From positions 1-54,535 of the forward strand of contig JACGCK010000270.1 in assembly GCA_014925825.1 (NCBI GenBank): a stretch of 54,535 bases of DNA, given 5' to 3'. The notes beneath the pieces are model-generated. The model did no database searches. It saw only the letters and a list, made by a program, of their open reading frames with translations, and had not been told where the DNA came from. Position 1 is the stretch's first letter. Each line of letters opens with the position of its first letter. The stretch comes from Pholiota molesta. Lineage: Eukaryota > Basidiomycota > Agaricomycetes > Agaricales > Strophariaceae. Positions 43,683 to 54,535 of the stretch are shown piece by piece. The translations under genes were made by a program, and so were the position numbers.

Positions 43683-46131
43683 ATGTCTCTTTTCTCAGCA
43701 TCCGCGCCGGCGCCAGGCAGCAAGACTATCGCCGCCAACGCCCTGCGCAGCGCGGGACTCATTGACCGAGACGCACAAATGCGGGATGTGGGGGACAATC
43801 CGGGGGGCAGGAAGGGCAAGCTACGCTCGGGACGGACAGCGCGATTGGGCGACATCTCCAAGGACAGGCCTATGGGCTCACGCATGGTAATTACACTAAT
43901 TTTCATTTCCTTTGGCAGGGAGGGGGCGGCGCACCACCTGCACATATGTACTTGCTTGGTCCTGTCGCCATCTCCCTTTTGCATCAGAAACATGACCAGG
44001 AGCTTACACAACACTCGAATACACGCAGCATTCAATACGCCTCTCGACGAGCGCCGGTGGCCATGTGGGGCCCTCAGACCCTCTAGCTATCCGTGGAGCC
44101 GCCCGGCCGACAGCCGCAGGACGGATGCGACGAAATGCACTCTCCGGAACAGGCTCAATATCAGCATCGTCAATCCCTATCCGTGTCACAACCAAACCCA
44201 AAGCCGTGGATTCATGGAGAGAGTTCGTGAACAAACGATGGAACCCTGAGACAAGGTTCCTCAACCTCGATGTAAGTTGCAGTCACGACGGCTGCTTGAG
44301 TGGCTTTTAGTTGCATCATTGGTTCTTTGTATCATCCATGTACTTACTTTGATTCTATAGTCTATGATTGAAGATGAGCTAGTCAAAAAGTACAATCTCA
44401 CACCCCCAGGACACGGTGGGAGCGCTCGTGATGCCGCCGTCATTTTCAAGCTTGCTAGTCAACTAAAGCCCGAGGTACTATCATTTCTTTGGATCACTGT
44501 ATATATATCTAATATTCTGTAGGTCCAAACGCTATCGCTGGCCAACAACAATCTCACTGGCACACTTCTCATGCAACTGAGCAAATACCTCCCAAGACTT
44601 GTCAACCTCTCTCTGCATAATAACAAGATTCGTGATAAGAAAGAAATTACGATGATCGTTCCGAGGCGCGATAAGATGATTCATCTGAAAGAGTTGATCT
44701 TGACTGGTAATCCACTGCGCGAAAAAGCATACGAAAGCGGCGCTGGTGCCACTTATCGAGCGTAAGTTCTTGGCAGTCATTAAAGCCGCCCACAATTTAA
44801 TCTCGTCTATTACAGTGATATCATTCGGCGGTTCACCGCGCTCGCGGTTCTAGACCAAGAAGCGATAACGCAAATATCGTTCGACGCACCGCAGCCCTCG
44901 ACTTCAAATCTGCCAGTGGAAAAACCTAGTGCCACTACGTTCCCATTTGAAATGAGCCCGTCATTCATCACCGGTGTCGATGGCGGCCTAGTCAGCAATT
45001 TTCTCGTTCGGTACGTATTTCATTGACAGTCCTTGCCCCCTCGTTCTATTCTTACAATCAAATCTAGATTTTTCGGCGCCTTCGACACGAATCGAGAATC
45101 ACTGGCTAGCGCCTACGACCCCGCGGCCACCTTTTCGTTCTCCGCCAACACGACGATCCCTGTTCGCGCGCGCGTCGTCGGATACCATTCTTCGCGCGAC
45201 ATGCCCAACCAGCGCAAGCTCGAATGGCGACCATGGCTCGACAGCGGATCGCGCAATCTCAGCCGGGTGGGGGGCGACGCGCAGAAGATGCTGGGCAATC
45301 TGCATATCGGCGGCGACCAGATTGTGAAGGTGCTCGCGAATCTGCCGGCGACGAAGCATGATATCAGTGGGCCGCCGGAGAAGTTCAGTTTGGACTCGTT
45401 CCCTGTCCCGCATGGCCAGAGTATGGGGCTGCTCCTGGTAGTACACGGTCAATTCACCGAAAGTGAGTGTTTGTTTCATCTTTATATTGAGTGTATCGCT
45501 GATGACGCCGGTTAGCGCAATCTGGGGGCATCAGGTCGTTCGATAGAACTTTCATGCTAGTGCCTGCTGCAGAAGGCTCGCGGTAAGCTTCCGAGCATAT
45601 CATACCTTCTTGGGCGTTTATTAAACATATCTATTTCTTCCTTCATCTTGATAGTGCGAAGACTAACGGATGGGATATCGTCATTCTGTCAGACCAATGG
45701 ATCATCCGTGGCTACTCCAGTCACGAAGCGTGGAAGCCTGGTCCTCTTCTGGTGCAGGCCACTAGTCCACAAGCAGCGCCGGCGGCCGCCCAGGCGTTTT
45801 CGATTCTATCGTACCCCGCGGATCAGCAAGCCGCACTTGCATCACTGGTATGTCATTCGTGTTCTTTTGGATGGGGTACGAGCTGTCGATCTAACTATGA
45901 TGTGTGATTTCTAGCCTGAAGGGCAGCGTAACCTTGTCGTGCAGGTGTCAGCGCAGACAGGCCTCAATGCACAGTATGCTGTGGATTGCTTGAATGTGGT
46001 TAACTGGGACCTGGGGAAGGCAATAGCGAAGTATAATGAAGTCAGGGTACGTTTTTCATTATCTTATCTGGCTGAATGAAAAGCTGACGTTAGTTTTTAA
46101 GGCATCCCTGTCAAGGGACGCGTATCTGTAA
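43683..46131 (+). CDS. MEX67: mRNA export factor MEX67 (NXF/TAP family)
   Basis: It carries mRNPs through the nuclear pore together with its NTF2-like partner Mtr2. Eleven exons: 43683-43886, 43919-43958, 44000-44271, 44361-44474, 44523-44761, 44816-45010, 45068-45462, 45516-45582, 45655-45847, 45915-46046 and 46102-46131, giving 626 aa. The N-terminus is Gly/Arg-rich. Leucine-rich repeats lie near residues 205-290 ([27 protein letters not shown]). The NTF2-like domain runs about 345-550 ([35 protein letters not shown]). The C-terminal TAP-C/UBA fold covers the last 60 residues ([20 protein letters not shown]). The exon 2/3 joint has a weak GTCCTG donor and is the least certain. No partner gene is nearby. 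Confidence 0.93.
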
Positions 46132-47849
46132 AGCCTATCCTTCTCAGAAGAAAGATTTTCCCCCCGTCTCATGATCACACGACATGCTCCGACGCCAGCC
46201 ATGACGTTCTGATCTTCAAGTCTTACACCATGCAATCCAATCGATATTGGGACTCTTGATTATATTTTCCCCCTTCCATTCCTCCCGCCATTGAATAGGC
46301 GTTATCTATCTAAAATTCTTTTCTCTTCAATTATGAATCCTATGTCGCCTGCTCATTTTTCTACTTCGCATCCATCTCATCGCTCGAACTGAGCTTTACC
46401 CCCACAAACCATGCATGTAATTATACACCAATCCATATACGTAGTAGCGTCCAATCATAACCATATTATATATCATCCACCCTCTCAATCCACTATAGAA
46501 TACACACACATGCGTTCTTCATTCATCTTCGTGCACACTGAACCTCATGGCCTCGATGAATTTTGTGGGGAGATTATCGCTGAGCGCTCGATTATCACAC
46601 AGCCACTTGTCTATTGTCATGGCAAAGCACGTAATGGGACATAAACAATGCAATTATATAAGCAAATAGAGGCTTAGCGAACCAGTGTGTGAAGTCCGGA
46701 AAGGGCGGCGGGTCCAGAACGCTGTCTTCTCGCCATCTCCGTTCGACCCAAATCCCGACGCAAGCGACAACATGTGTTGATGCAGCTGTGTTTGAGTGGC
46801 TCGCCGCACCGGAAATACGCCGCACAGGATATCGATGCGCATTTAATCCCTGCGCAGTGCGCGCTGGGGCGAATTGTGGGTAATTTTCCAAGACCAATTC
46901 AGTGCTGAAATTAAAACAAAAATCAAACGGAGCTTCGAACACGCTTCGAACTTCGATAATAAATGCCAGCCACAAGCCAGTCATAATGCATATGGATTAT
47001 GAACGTTATGAACAGTGGCTGGGAAGACTTATTCACATACATACTTTATGTCATTTTCCTGGTGCTGACCTCTTCTCGAAGTTCTCAAGAATGTCACAAG
47101 AGGCGCTATGTAAGAATATCCAAGAAGACTTCATTCCCTTCAAATTTCCTTTTCGGTGCAGATGTGGACGCAAAAAGAATCAAATGGTGAAAACATATCA
47201 ACATCTTCGTATGCCACTTGAACAATTTGTCTTTTGCCGTCGCCCAACCCATCTAGAAAACCTGAAACACCCTGGGGCAGAGCGAGTACATAGCGCATTA
47301 ATTTTGTTGCTTGCTTCTCGTTCGGGAATTTTCCGCGAACAACCCCAGCCAATATTTTTTCCGCCTCGAGGCTTCATTGTACCGCCGGGTTTTGTCAACA
47401 ATCGGAGGTGGAAGCAAGGTGGAACAATCCAAATCCGGACATAAGTTGCAGGGCAAATTAGCCCCTGCGAGTCTCGGGGGTGCCATCGTGCATTGTTCTG
47501 ATTTGGACGTCCCTTCCATTTGGCAGTCGGCGATACGCGTCTGCCTCGTTGCAGTTAGTCAATTTGCTTCGGCCAGTGGGTCCCACCACCTTTAAAACTC
47601 ATGTTCCACCGCCACCCAGGTTCTCAGCCGACTGTTTGCACCTTCCCCCTCGTCATCAAGAATTCCTCAAGAACCCGCCGCTAATCTTAATAAAAGAGCG
47701 CCCTCCTCCACTCTACGCGTTTTCCTTCTGTCTGCTGCTCTCATTCGCTATCTCGCATACCGTCCTTTTTCTGCTATCGACTTGTATATCTGTGTTCTTT
47801 TACTGCATCTACTCTCATTTTCGCGTCTCTTCACAATCTCTACAACACA
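46132..47849. promoter_or_regulatory. 1.7-kb intergenic region with a pyrimidine-rich leader
   Basis: No supported gene lies in 46132-47680. Just upstream of the next start, 47700-47849 is strongly C/T-rich, typical of fungal 5' leaders, and TTAATAAAAG at 47687-47696 is a possible TATA-like element about 155 bp from the ATG. Confidence 0.5.
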
Positions 47850-50800
47850 ATGGCCAGCAACGCTCCAACCTACAATGTGCTGGATAACTTTGGCCTACAC
47901 CATTCTTCTCTGGTAGGAGACCACGAGGGTGTGCGACGCGCTCTACGCGACGGAGCGGACATAAATTCGTTGGACGCTGCTGGACGAACCGCCGTTATGT
48001 GCGCAGTCGCTGGCGAAAAGTACGCGTCATTTCTTCAGCTTACCTTCGATTCATGTCACTGAACATGATACTCTTAGCTGGCAGAATATGGACGCGTGTG
48101 ACGCGTCGATTATGTCTCCAAAACGTCTGGCCACCCTCAAAACACTCCTCAGCCACCCCGACATAAATCTACTGACCCTCAACGCCCCACATCAGTCCAT
48201 GAATGGCGTGATACCGCTATGCATGGCTGCCTGGCTCAATCAGCCACAAGCCGTCCGCGCTCTTCTGAATGACAGCGCAGATTCTGTTTCTGTGGACGGG
48301 ATGGACTCCCATGGGGCCACGGCATTGATGTGTGAGTAGCAGCATTCTTGCCCAAATTCTTGCTCGGATGGATCAATGTTGCTTATCCCGCCTTCGTCAG
48401 ATGCCGCTCGCGACGGCAACTTGGAAGTTGTTCAGATACTGGTAAGGCGATTCCTAACATAAATATCGCGTAATTTGCTTATGTAGACCTTTAGCTATCG
48501 CATGGAGCGCGTCCGGACTTCAGAGACCGCAATCATAGAACATCGGTGCAATTCTCACTCTCCCATCCCCACATTCTTTGGCTCTGCGAAACCGTGCTGC
48601 GCCGCCATCGATGGCGCCAAAGCAAGGTAAGCTTTTTTTCTAGCATTTCCTTGCGTTCTGCCCCGCCTTATAATACGCTTTAGTCCGCGGACCGAACACG
48701 ATTATCGGCGGACGCTGAACGTCTTGTGGACCTCGCGAATGCCTCAATTCATCTACCATACGATCTACAACCCCCTGCGTTATCTCAGTTTACACCCGAG
48801 ACAACCTCAGCGTTAACCGATGCGCTTGTATCTTCTATCCGCGCATCCGATTTGTCATCTCTACGCTCATTGCTCTTCGCTTCAGCTCCTCAGTCCGATC
48901 TTTTCCCGACGTCTAGTGTTCCTGTTCTTGTAAACCTCCCGGATTCCAAAGGATGGAGCCCTGTACATTATTGTGTTGCAACACCCCAGCCTTCGATCCA
49001 AATTCTAGATGCACTATATTGTGCCGGCGCCGATGTATCATTATTCACTCTGCACGAAAAACACACAACACTCCATATCCTTGCACGCTGTGTGCAGACC
49101 ATCTACGGCGACCCCGATACAACACATTCATTACACGATTTCTGTTTGCATTTGATTCAAGACCTGCGCGCGCCCTTGTCAGCTAGAGACGAGGACGACG
49201 AAACCTGTATACATATTGCCGCGGAACATGGCCATTCCGCTGATTTGCTTATGCTCTTCCTTGATTGCGATACCACAGGCGTGGTTCGCCAAATGAAGAA
49301 CTCCCGAGGGTGAGTTCGTTTTTGTTTTGTATTTATTTCAATATGCTTATACTGCATGTAAAGTTTGACGCCTCAGGAAGTGGCTAAAACCGAGTTCCTC
49401 TACGCCTTCGGTATCGACAAAGACGGGCTAAGACCCACCTCCGCTCTTTCAAATCGTACTATCCGACCATCGGATTCCTTCGCGTCGCTCTCTTCGATTT
49501 CCGAAATCAACACATTCCCTGACACTTCTTCTCTTTTTCTGCTGAAAATGTTGATATCGATTATACGATACAACAACTCCTCTCCAATCTCCGCGCCACA
49601 TCCGTCTGCGCCTCCCACTCCACCGATCCTGCGCACATCGACATACTAGAGCGCCAAGTACACGATGCCCAACAATATTGCACGTCGATTGCCGTACACT
49701 TCCGCGCGCGCATCGAGGAAGTCTCGCGAGTCGTGCAAGATCTGCTAAAAAACACAGAGCGCGTCGATTCCGTCCGCAACGGCGTCGCTCTTGCCAGCAG
49801 CGGCAAATTGGCTCTGCGCGGAATAGCCCCTGTGCAGCCGAGGAAACGCAACCGGGACTCGGAGGACTCTCAACTGACCTTCGTCGACCATAATGAAGTC
49901 GCGTACCATTTCCCTTCCGTGCCCCGCGTTTCTCCTCCCGCGACTATCTCCACCGCCACCCAAACTTGCCTGCTGAGCATCTACACGGGCCCGGCCTCGG
50001 CGTCGCGCTCTACACCTGCACTGTCGAGCAGCCCCTTGCAATCGCCCGAGTCGCCTACAAGGTGTGGGCTTTGGGAGATCGAGAGCGAGTTGAAGGAGCT
50101 GGAGCTGCAGGCCGCGTCGGGTAGGCGTGATTCTAGCGAGTCGCCCACCAAGGCTGCGATGAAGCTCAAGCAGGTGATGAAGAAGCGGAAAAAGCTGGAG
50201 GACAAGATCCAAGGCATTGAGGAGGATCTGAACAACGCGAAAAAGGATTCGTCGTTTAGTACGTCCCGAATCAAGGCCTGGCTCAAGCGCATGGTTGTCC
50301 ACCATCACGCGTCCTCTTCGACTCCTTCATCCCCAACACATCAACAGGCTGCCCTCGACCCCGACACCGATTGCAACGTGGGTCGCGAAGTGAAAGCGGC
50401 CCAAAATCCTTCGCCTTCACCAATCGATCCTCTGGATTCATCGATCGACAACGCTCTTCGCACTTCTAAGGTGGTACTGGATGTTGCCCAGCGCGATCTT
50501 CAGAGCATCAGCCAATGCCTGGAATCGGCCGAACAGTTCATCGATATGGCCAACCACTCGATATCCAGAACACAGAGGGTGGTCAAAAGAGCAATCAAAG
50601 TTTGTCTTCCTATTCCATAATCTTGTGACCTCCATCCTAAATTTATTGGTACAGAAACGAGAGTTGATGATCACCGATCTGCGAGCGGAGGCTGCCAGCC
50701 AAGCTGAATCGTCCAGCAACAACGGCGAATTTTCCCCCGGCCTCCTGGGATACGCACACGCCATCTCATCTCGCCCCAGCATGGCCTCGATCTCGACCAT

Positions 50801-51005
50801 CTACTCCGTCTCCTCCACCGCCTCATCCGTGGCGGCGACGCTCACCGAAAACGACGACGAAGATGTCCGCATCATTCGTCGGTTGCTGTTACGCAAAATG
50901 GAGGCTCAGACCTCGGGCGCTTGGGACGAGGTGGACAAGGTTACGAGCTGGCTGCAGATCGTGAAGGAGGCCGTGAGAAGTGTCAAACGGCGAGCGTACC
51001 TGTGA
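47850..51005 (+). CDS. ankyrin-repeat protein with C-terminal coiled coils
   Basis: Exons are 47850-48019, 48078-48331, 48401-48441, 48495-48626, 48684-49309, 49364-50599 and 50655-51005, giving about 935 aa if read through one frame break. Ankyrin units appear as LHHSSLVGDHEGVRRALRDG, GVIPLCMAAWLNQPQAVRAL, YAARDGNLEVVQILL, GWSPVHYCV and TCIHIAAEHGHSADLL. The second half has helical, charged segments (ESELKELELQ, KKRKKLEDKIQGIEEDL) and Ser-rich linkers. At 49534-49538 (five T) the frame must gain one base for the downstream frame to continue; no intron explains this. It converges on VPS39, with 282 bp between the stops. The layout loosely recalls Swi6/Mbp1 C-termini, but no DNA-binding domain is seen, so I give no function. 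Confidence 0.82.
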
Positions 51006-51287
51006 GGCTGTGGCTTTAAAACAAAAACGGAAGCTTTCCTGGTGTTGTAAAATTATTGTATCTATGTTGTCTATTTCCTTCGCATATTATAATCAATGCT
51101 CGAGATATCATACATTGCTGACATTGCATGATTTCAGATTCACGATGAAAGGGATATGCAAAAAAAATAGGTTGGCAGAGAGAGCATGTTTGCAATAATG
51201 CGACCGAATGACTATACAATAAACTCGATGGTATCCGTGTAAAATTATGAGAGCAAAATGAAAAAAAAATGTAAGGTAAAGACACTT

Positions 51288-54200
51288 TCAATGAAGCTCC
51301 TGTAGCCGTCGAGAGAAGAGTTCGCGACACTGGTAATGCGTTACTTCGCCACTGCACAAAGAAAATAAGTCTTGGTCTGAATTGAATATTGTAGGAGATT
51401 CTTTACCGAGGAGCATGAACAGCGATGACACTGTTGCCAAGTCGTTTATGGCACTGAGGGCAGCTGAGAGTTAAGATTAGACCAGATATCAATGAACAGA
51501 AGTTAAACAACTCACATTCGACTATCCGTGACCTTCACTCTGCGAGACTGCAGAGTCATCAACCGCCTCGCAAGCTGATCATTCCTCGCTTTGCTGATCT
51601 GACGAATGACTTGCGTATCAAATACAGGCACCCGGAGACCCTCTATCAGAAAGGCTTTGATATCCTGTGTTGTGACGAGGGGCGGGAGGAGCTGCAGCGT
51701 TTCGATAGAGTCCAGGCGAGGGCTGTGTCGGCTGATAAGGTCCAGCGCTGGCTGAAGGAAGTCGGTGGTCGTGTCCACAGTTGGCCGCAGGTATATCTTG
51801 AGCAGGGTCAAGAAAACGCCACTGGTCTCTGAGCCTGGCTTGTATATGCGTTTGCAATATCTAGTCGCAACCCCATGAATTCGGCAAAAAAAGAGCGTGG
51901 AACAAGGAAGTTGTGCTTACTCTTCCGCCTTTATGAAATCCTGTAATCGATAGACATAAGCTTCGAGCGCCTGGTCGTGTCGTCCCAATCTGCCAAGAAG
52001 GATTGCCCGGGCCTCGTGTAGATCTAAAATGAAATCAATACCCAAAGTCTGAACCACGTCATCATGTAAACACTAACCCGTGTGTGATATACGCCCATAG
52101 AGACGGTCGACAGCGAACCGGTCATCGGTGTTAATGAACTGGAGGAATTTGGTATAAAGTTCTTCACGAGCCTCTGTATGTATGTGTCAGGCCACCGTTC
52201 GCTTTCCAGGGAAAAAAATCAAACGAACGCTCATTCCCACGTCTCTTGGCCGCTAGTGTCATACTCAGATACAACTCGGCCAATCGGTCGTGGAAAGCGG
52301 GTGATTCTTCTTCTCTCTCGCTGATCAGGAACTCGAGATATCGCGCACAAAGACTCGGATCGATGCCTTCCAGGTACTCCGCGACGGCGTTTTGAGGAAG
52401 TTCGACGTCATCAGAAGTGAAGATCTAGGATGTATATTGAGATCAAGTCAGTCATGGAGCCTCATTGATATTCTAAATTGAACAGACCTCGAAAGCCATG
52501 TTGCTGTCAAGCTCGAAAATCCATCGAGAATACTTGAACACCTCGTTGATGTACTCCGGACCGAGCTTCTTCAGGTATTGTATCGACGGGTCAAGTTTGT
52601 CTTCCAAGTCTTCCTCGTTCTCACTCAATCTGAGATTATACGTAAGCGCCCCACATCTACTGTCGAACACTGAAAGCGACTCACTCTTTCAGCAACTCAA
52701 GAGCCTTCGAATGCATCTTCTTGCCATTATAAAGATCTCGAAGCTCTGCGTATTTCTTGAATGACCATCAGCCATCCCTCCTACCAAAAAAGCAGGCATA
52801 AGCAAACCCACCTTCCGACTCCTCAAATCCTCCTCCACCTCAGTCACCTCACACCAGTTCGCAATCCGACACAGCGACCCAACAGCGCCGGCCGTATTAT
52901 CAAATACGACTTGTACAGCGCCGTGTCCACGATCTGCGCGAACCGCAAAAGCTGCTCGGGCGTCAGCGCCGCGAGGGGCGCGTTGGGCAGCGCGAAGAGG
53001 TCGTCGACGGACGTCTCGGAGAGCGGGGAGGCGATGTCCGATTGGTTCTCTGGGGTGATGCCGATCGCTTCTAGCGCGGCGCGGAGCTTTGGGCGGCGGT
53101 CTGAGAGGTAGCGGACGAGGGTTTCGATGGATTGATTGAGTTCGCCTGGAAAAGGACAATTTATCAGCTTAGGACAAGAAAGTTACTGAGTACGACACAT
53201 ACCGTGCAGTGCGCCTTTCCGCCGCGTAGTGATCGACGCCGTATCGTCCTCCTTCGCACCACTAGGCAAAAACATCCCTAGCCCCGCCCGCCTCAGCCTC
53301 CCACCCACCGACCCGGTGCCCGTGACCATACTATCGAAAACCTCCGCAGGAGATCTCTCCTGCGAGCCATGTGTCGACGCATTATCCTTGCCGTGCTCCT
53401 GCGAAGACTTCGTCGACGCGCGGTCATCTTCCGCATTCGCAATGGGCGCTGGACCGCCGTAGAGAGGTATCCACGCCTCTTGTGGGACGGACAAGCGGCC
53501 TGCGACGGGCTCCGGGTACAGAGCGACGACTTTCGCGGGGTTGAAGTCGAGGTCGATGAAGGTGTCGATGGCGTCGTCGAAGTTGGATGCCCGGAACTGG
53601 GACACCGCGTTCAGCGCGCGGATGCGTATTCGACGTTGATCCTTGGTCAAATGGTAAGTGCGAATGTTGGCGAGATATGCATCAGGATTACCTTGTCAGG
53701 AATCGCAGCCTCGTCAAGAGTGTCCAATAACGCGAGTGCATCGGAATATTGGCCGGCGAGCACGAGTTCGTCCAATTGATCCGACCATGGTTTCATGGTG
53801 AAGCGCCATATCGAGCTTCCTTCGCTTGCTGCTGTCGTTTTATCTACAGGGTAGTGACGACGTATAGCGGAGATTTGTTTGTGTTGGAAGGTGTCATAAG
53901 CCGGATGAGGGCATTCTGGATTGCAGTAGCTTCGTGGCATTGAAGGGGAACGGGAGTCTTTGGATAATTTGCAAGGATAGTGAAGATTGGATTTGGATCA
54001 CTGATGTTGGGATGAATGAAGGTTGTGTGGTTGCTGCCGAAGGTTCTGCCTGTGCTTGAACAGGAACTGTACCAGGAGGTAACACCGAAAATATGTAAGG
54101 ATTCACGAAGGCTGATCCAGCACTATTAATTCCATATATGATTATAATATTTACACCACATACCTATCTCTTCTGGTAACGAAGGCCATTCGATCGTTGT

Positions 54201-54535
54201 AGGCCGGGAAAGTTTGCCATCTGGACCAATAAAGAAACCTTGACCTAGCGACGACGCAAACTTGAGACACAACAATGAGAATCAACTAAGAAACTCACCA
54301 TCCTTAGCTATCAGCACTTCCGCTCCTCCGAGACGGCAGCAGCAGGCTTGGCTTTAGCCCCGAGACCCAGAGTCATATAACCTGTCAGACCAGTGAGGGC
54401 ATTCATCGCGCTTCCTGAGCCGGCTGCCGGAAGAGGTGTCACAATATCCACTGCTGTCATCGTCGGAATAGAAAAGATTGCATATTCAGTGGGCGAGTAC
54501 GCGAAACACGCTGTATCTTTATCGAGGAAGGTGAT
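51288..54535 (-). CDS. VPS39: VPS39/VAM6, HOPS vacuolar tethering subunit (5' partial)
   Basis: A subunit of the HOPS complex that tethers vesicles to the vacuole through Rab7/Ypt7. The gene runs off the right edge, so most of the N-terminal CNH domain is missing; its end is visible (GYMTLGLGAKAK, EVLIAKD, GQGFFIGPDGK). Further landmarks are SSIWRFTMKPWSDQLDELV, KDQRRIRIRALNAV, NQSIETLVRYLSDRRP, LCRIANWCEVTEVEEDL, clathrin-like helical repeats such as AVAEYLEGIDPSLCARYL, YVYRLQDFIKAEEYCKRIY, and the C-terminal zinc motif CPQCHKRLGNSVIAVHAPRG with HYQC. Many 45-70-nt introns fit. Four places need one extra base to stay in frame: about 54320-54345, 53930-53945, 53848-53852 and 52877-52882. These are mostly G/C runs, suggesting assembly errors or decay. 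Confidence 0.88.

Overview
The window looks like nuclear DNA from a basidiomycete, most likely an Agaricomycete. Its genes are cut by many short (about 40-75 nt) GT-AG introns. They include fungal housekeeping genes (SPT2, MEX67, VPS39), fungal-type DHA1-like MFS transporters and type-B carboxylesterases, and a tyrosine-recombinase retrotransposon of the Ngaro type common in basidiomycetes. No bacterial operon signals, rRNA, tRNA or CRISPR array was recognised.

Left third (1-19258): a decayed segmental array. A block made of an SPT2 gene fragment, a Ser/Pro-rich repeat-protein gene (minus strand), a repeat-rich upstream region and the tail of an unidentified plus-strand gene occurs at about 640-6463 and again, shorter, at about 13730-16915. 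The tail of an earlier copy lies at 1-627. The intact SPT2 gene (17668-19258) sits at the right end of the array. A complete 6.8-kb Ngaro-like element (6464-13289, coding strand minus) lies between the two blocks. It has Gag, RT/RNase H and tyrosine recombinase genes, A and B split direct repeats that look identical between copies, and an internal junction that matches the predicted circle junction.

Middle (19735-34532): three related MFS transporter genes, all on the minus strand (486, 540 and 524 aa). Between the first two lie a gene for a secreted Ala/Pro/Thr-rich protein and a gene for an acidic protein of unknown function. All introns could be placed from splice signals and reading phase.

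Right-middle (35159-40693): two tandem type-B carboxylesterase genes with the same 15-exon structure, including one shared GC-AG intron. The left copy carries one extra nucleotide.

Right end (41395-54535): an uncharacterised 627-aa protein gene and the mRNA export factor MEX67 run head to tail on the plus strand. Next is an ankyrin-repeat/coiled-coil protein gene (plus), which converges on VPS39 (minus, 5' end cut by the window edge). The ankyrin gene and VPS39 show apparent single-base deletions, mostly in homopolymers. These may be assembly errors rather than real lesions.

The most distinctive part of the window is the young Ngaro element with spliceosomal introns inside its RT and recombinase genes, sitting in a self-duplicated, repeat-protein-bearing locus. 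No clearly new defence or biosynthetic system was recognised.
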